Assembly (NCBI GenBank): GCA_937974245.1
Contig: CALJKV010000096.1
Span: 1 to 59,992 of the forward strand
Reading direction: 5' to 3'
Length of the DNA: 59,992 nt
Source: an uncultured Chloroflexota bacterium
GTDB lineage: Bacteria; Chloroflexota; Anaerolineae; Aggregatilineales; Phototrophicaceae
Below the pieces are notes generated by a model. That model saw only the letters and a list, made by a program, of their open reading frames with translations. It made no database searches and was not told where the DNA came from. This document shows, piece by piece, positions 58,277 to 59,992 of this stretch. Each line of letters starts with the position of its first letter. The stretch's first letter is position 1. The translations under genes and the position numbers were made by a program.

Positions 58277-59578
58277 TTATCGTTCGATAGTTGGGCGCGG
58301 GATGGGCAACGCGGCCAGGACTTCGTCTGAGACGTTGATCTCCAGGATGTCGCGTCGAATCCACACGACGCCATCGCCATTTCGTTCAACTTGCAGCCAA
58401 TTACCTTCCCGGTTGCGTCCCACGACTTCAAAGGTATCGCCGGGATAGGCTACGTCGAGTTCTCGGTAGGCCGTGCCGGGGCCTTTACGCATGTTGATGC
58501 CTACAGTACCGGTCACGGTAGCGATGGGCGGGTCGGAAAGCTGGAAGGTGAGTTGATAGCCGTCTACCCAGCGCGGCACGAGGTTGACAAAGGTATTCCC
58601 CGGCTTGAAGGGCAGCACATTGCCTTCCAGGTCGTAGTAGGTGAGCGGGTCGTCACGGGTGGCACGCCGCCATTCACCCTCGTAGTAGCGGCCATCGCGG
58701 AACAGGAAGATGCGCCCGCTGCCGATGAAATTGACCGAAAAGGCGAAGTTGCCTGGCCCCCAGTAGCCCTCACTGACAAAAGGTTGTTCGGTGTGGTCTT
58801 CTTCCAGCACCAGGACATTGGCGGCATTCACCCGTGTGTTGGAATAGGCATCAAAGTGCGGTTCGCCATCCTGGGAGCGGAACCAGTGCTGGCTGCCGGG
58901 GTCGTATACCCAGTCTATGGCGGTTTCGCGGTAGTCAACGCTGATGCTATCGGTAGCCACGCCGCCATCGGGCGGAGTCTGGCTGAAGGCCATGCCATAA
59001 ATCGGTTCGGGCGTTACATCGCGCCCCAGCGTCACCGCCATATCACGCAGTTCGGCGGCATTGGCGAAGAGCGTGTGTTCGAGCGCCACGCCATCACGGG
59101 GGAAACGGCACAGCGGCGGGCAGGGGCCGCTGCCTCCGACGACACGAGAGGCCATCAGCGCATCGCCCCGCAGGACATCAATTGTGCCTTGCGCCATGCC
59201 GGAATAGGTGAACAGTCCCCGGTAGATACGGGTGAGTTCAAAGTCTATCAGGCGGGCGCTGCGCACCGGCCCGATATGCTCCAGGTCGGTACTCAGGAAG
59301 ATGGCGCTGAAGCGGGTGACACCGCCGGAGAGCAGGTGCTCCCACACAATGTCCGCTTCGTTCAGGCCGGACTGCGGGCGGACGATGGCCGGGTTATTTG
59401 AGATTTTGATGACGAGGGGGCGGCGGTTGAGCAGGTCGGGGTTGGAGACGGGCAGGCCGGTGAGGGGGTTGATTCCGGTGGGGTAGGTGTCCGGCCCGAT
59501 CATCGTGTCCTGGGCGCTGGCGGTGCCGCCGATGCACACCAGCAACAATACAGCCACGAACAAATAACGAGTGAACAT
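58277..59578 (-). CDS. DUF3048 protein with C-terminal SH3 domain, secreted
   Basis: A 433-residue exported protein. Residues 1-22 are a signal peptide (LFVAVLLLVCIGGTASAQ). The two-part DUF3048 (YerB-like) region covers residues 30-340: INPLTGLPVSNPDLLNRRPL, VIKISNNPAIVRPQSGLNEA, IFLSTDLEHIGPVRSARLID and FVNLVPRWVDGYQLTF. A bacterial SH3 domain follows at 350-410 (VGINMRKGPGTAYRELDVAY, GNWLQVERNGDGVVWIRRDI), probably a cell-wall anchor. YerB-type proteins are wall-associated with no known reaction. The ATG at 59578 follows AGGAGCGACT. It stands alone, with a structured 405-bp gap to its right. Confidence 0.92.
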   Translation of the reverse strand: MFTRYLFVAVLLLVCIGGTASAQDTMIGPDTYPTGINPLTGLPVSNPDLLNRRPLVIKISNNPAIVRPQSGLNEADIVWEHLLSGGVTRFSAIFLSTDLEHIGPVRSARLIDFELTRIYRGLFTYSGMAQGTIDVLRGDALMASRVVGGSGPCPPLCRFPRDGVALEHTLFANAAELRDMAVTLGRDVTPEPIYGMAFSQTPPDGGVATDSISVDYRETAIDWVYDPGSQHWFRSQDGEPHFDAYSNTRVNAANVLVLEEDHTEQPFVSEGYWGPGNFAFSVNFIGSGRIFLFRDGRYYEGEWRRATRDDPLTYYDLEGNVLPFKPGNTFVNLVPRWVDGYQLTFQLSDPPIATVTGTVGINMRKGPGTAYRELDVAYPGDTFEVVGRNREGNWLQVERNGDGVVWIRRDILEINVSDEVLAALPIPRPTIER

Positions 59579-59754
59579 AGTCGCTCCTGGTTACCTTACC
59601 TTCAAAAACCTGTCTATTATAACCCGCTTTCGGCCTGTGTGAATCGTGAAGATGTGCGAAGCTCGAAACATGGGAAACGGGTACAAACAACAATATGACC
59701 GTTATGCGCTCAAAAACGCTATACTTAATAATGGCCTGGGTAACCACATCTAAG

Positions 59755-59961
59755 CCGACTTAGCGCTTTGCCCAGTCGGGAGATTCATCCTCTGGCTTCA
59801 ATTACCCTTACAGATTGAAGGCTGTTTATGTCGATCAATCATTCAGAATTAACGATTGGAACTTGGTCGAACGACACCTATACGTCGTAATACCATCAGG
59901 ATCTAGATGTTGGATCTGAGGTAATTAGTATGCTATTTAAGCCAGAGGTCGAAAGTCGACC
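59755..59961 (+). other. Row of five hairpins before the right-edge gene (possible riboswitch leader)
   Basis: The gap 59579-59983 has no gene. From 59755 five hairpins follow one another on the plus strand: CCGACT/AGTCGG (59755-59779), CTTCAAT/ATTGAAG (59796-59820), ACGAC/GTCGT (59871-59888), TCAGGATC/GATCTGA with one bulge (59896-59919) and GGTCG/CGACC (59947-59961). TATACT at 59720-59725 could be the -10 box, with a poor -35. A structured leader or a small RNA is possible; no known class is recognised. Confidence 0.35.
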
Positions 59962-59983
59962 AACATCAGGTTAAAATGGGGGC

Positions 59984-59992
59984 ATGAGCAAA
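59984..59992 (+). CDS. Possible gene start at the right edge
   Basis: ATGAGCAAA stands at the very end, two bases after GGGGG. Only three codons (Met-Ser-Lys) are inside the window, so the product cannot be told. Confidence 0.2.

Overview
The window reads as a chromosomal segment of a Gram-positive-like or monoderm environmental bacterium, most plausibly a Chloroflexota (Anaerolineae-type) genome. This is an inference. It rests on moderately GC-rich DNA, many lipoproteins and secreted proteins with Pro/Thr-rich linkers, a TIR/WD40 protein, an ADP-forming acyl-CoA synthetase fused to a GNAT domain, a DUF3048+SH3 protein and several compact regulatory proteins. No rRNA, tRNA, CRISPR array, prophage or intact transposase was recognised. 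Most genes are ordinary single-copy housekeeping or catabolic genes, with several intergenic repeats between them.

Layout. 1-6.7 kb: a histidine kinase cut by the left edge, the lipid II flippase MurJ, a secreted cysteine-rich protein, a lipoprotein and a frameshifted DinB/TIGR03083-type gene. 6.7-12.4 kb: a 1010-residue secreted TPR protein with regularly spaced cysteine pairs, an APH-type phosphotransferase, a promoter-hairpin-terminator unit that looks like a small RNA, and a cytoplasmic TPR protein. 12.5-23.3 kb: a minus-strand myo-inositol operon reading binding protein, permease, ATPase, iolG, iolC, iolB, iolD, iolE. It is interrupted by a CoiA-like/GIY-YIG gene and by a broken four-helix-bundle gene surrounded by short repeats. 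23.4-27.3 kb: a DUF2085 membrane protein and a TIR-WD40 protein with 15 near-identical blades. 27.3-30 kb: a phosphohexomutase and a sugar nucleotidyltransferase for activated-sugar synthesis.

30.2-33 kb: a small signalling module (GAF protein; CheY-like receiver, RsbT-like ATPase, CheW, and a pseudo-receiver fused to a Roadblock domain). 33-39.6 kb: a possible structured RNA, a membrane protein, the acyl-CoA synthetase/acetyltransferase, a 2-hydroxyacid dehydrogenase and an EamA transporter. 39.8-46.5 kb: a LysM lipoprotein paralogous to the 3.3-kb gene, an AlbA/Schlafen-type regulator translationally coupled to lon, rluE (probably leaderless) and a DinB-family protein. 46.5-54 kb: a glycosyltransferase containing an in-frame palindrome, a small ORF bounded by direct repeats, a MITE-like element, an ABC-F ATPase, and ppk1 flanked by two copies of a ~130-bp repeat. 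54-60 kb: a TolB-like propeller, a MEST-like hydrolase, an unknown protein, a beta-hydroxyacid dehydrogenase, a DUF3048 protein and a run of hairpins before a gene that starts at the right edge.

Functionally, the inositol operon can take up inositol and carry it through IolG, IolE, IolD, IolB and IolC to 2-deoxy-5-keto-gluconate-6-phosphate; the aldolase (IolJ) and semialdehyde dehydrogenase (IolA) are not in the window. The most unusual items are the small RNA unit at 11.2 kb, the Cys-paired TPR protein, the nuclease-like gene inside the inositol operon, the signalling cassette at 30-33 kb, the WD40 blade duplication, and the repeat elements at 47-54 kb.
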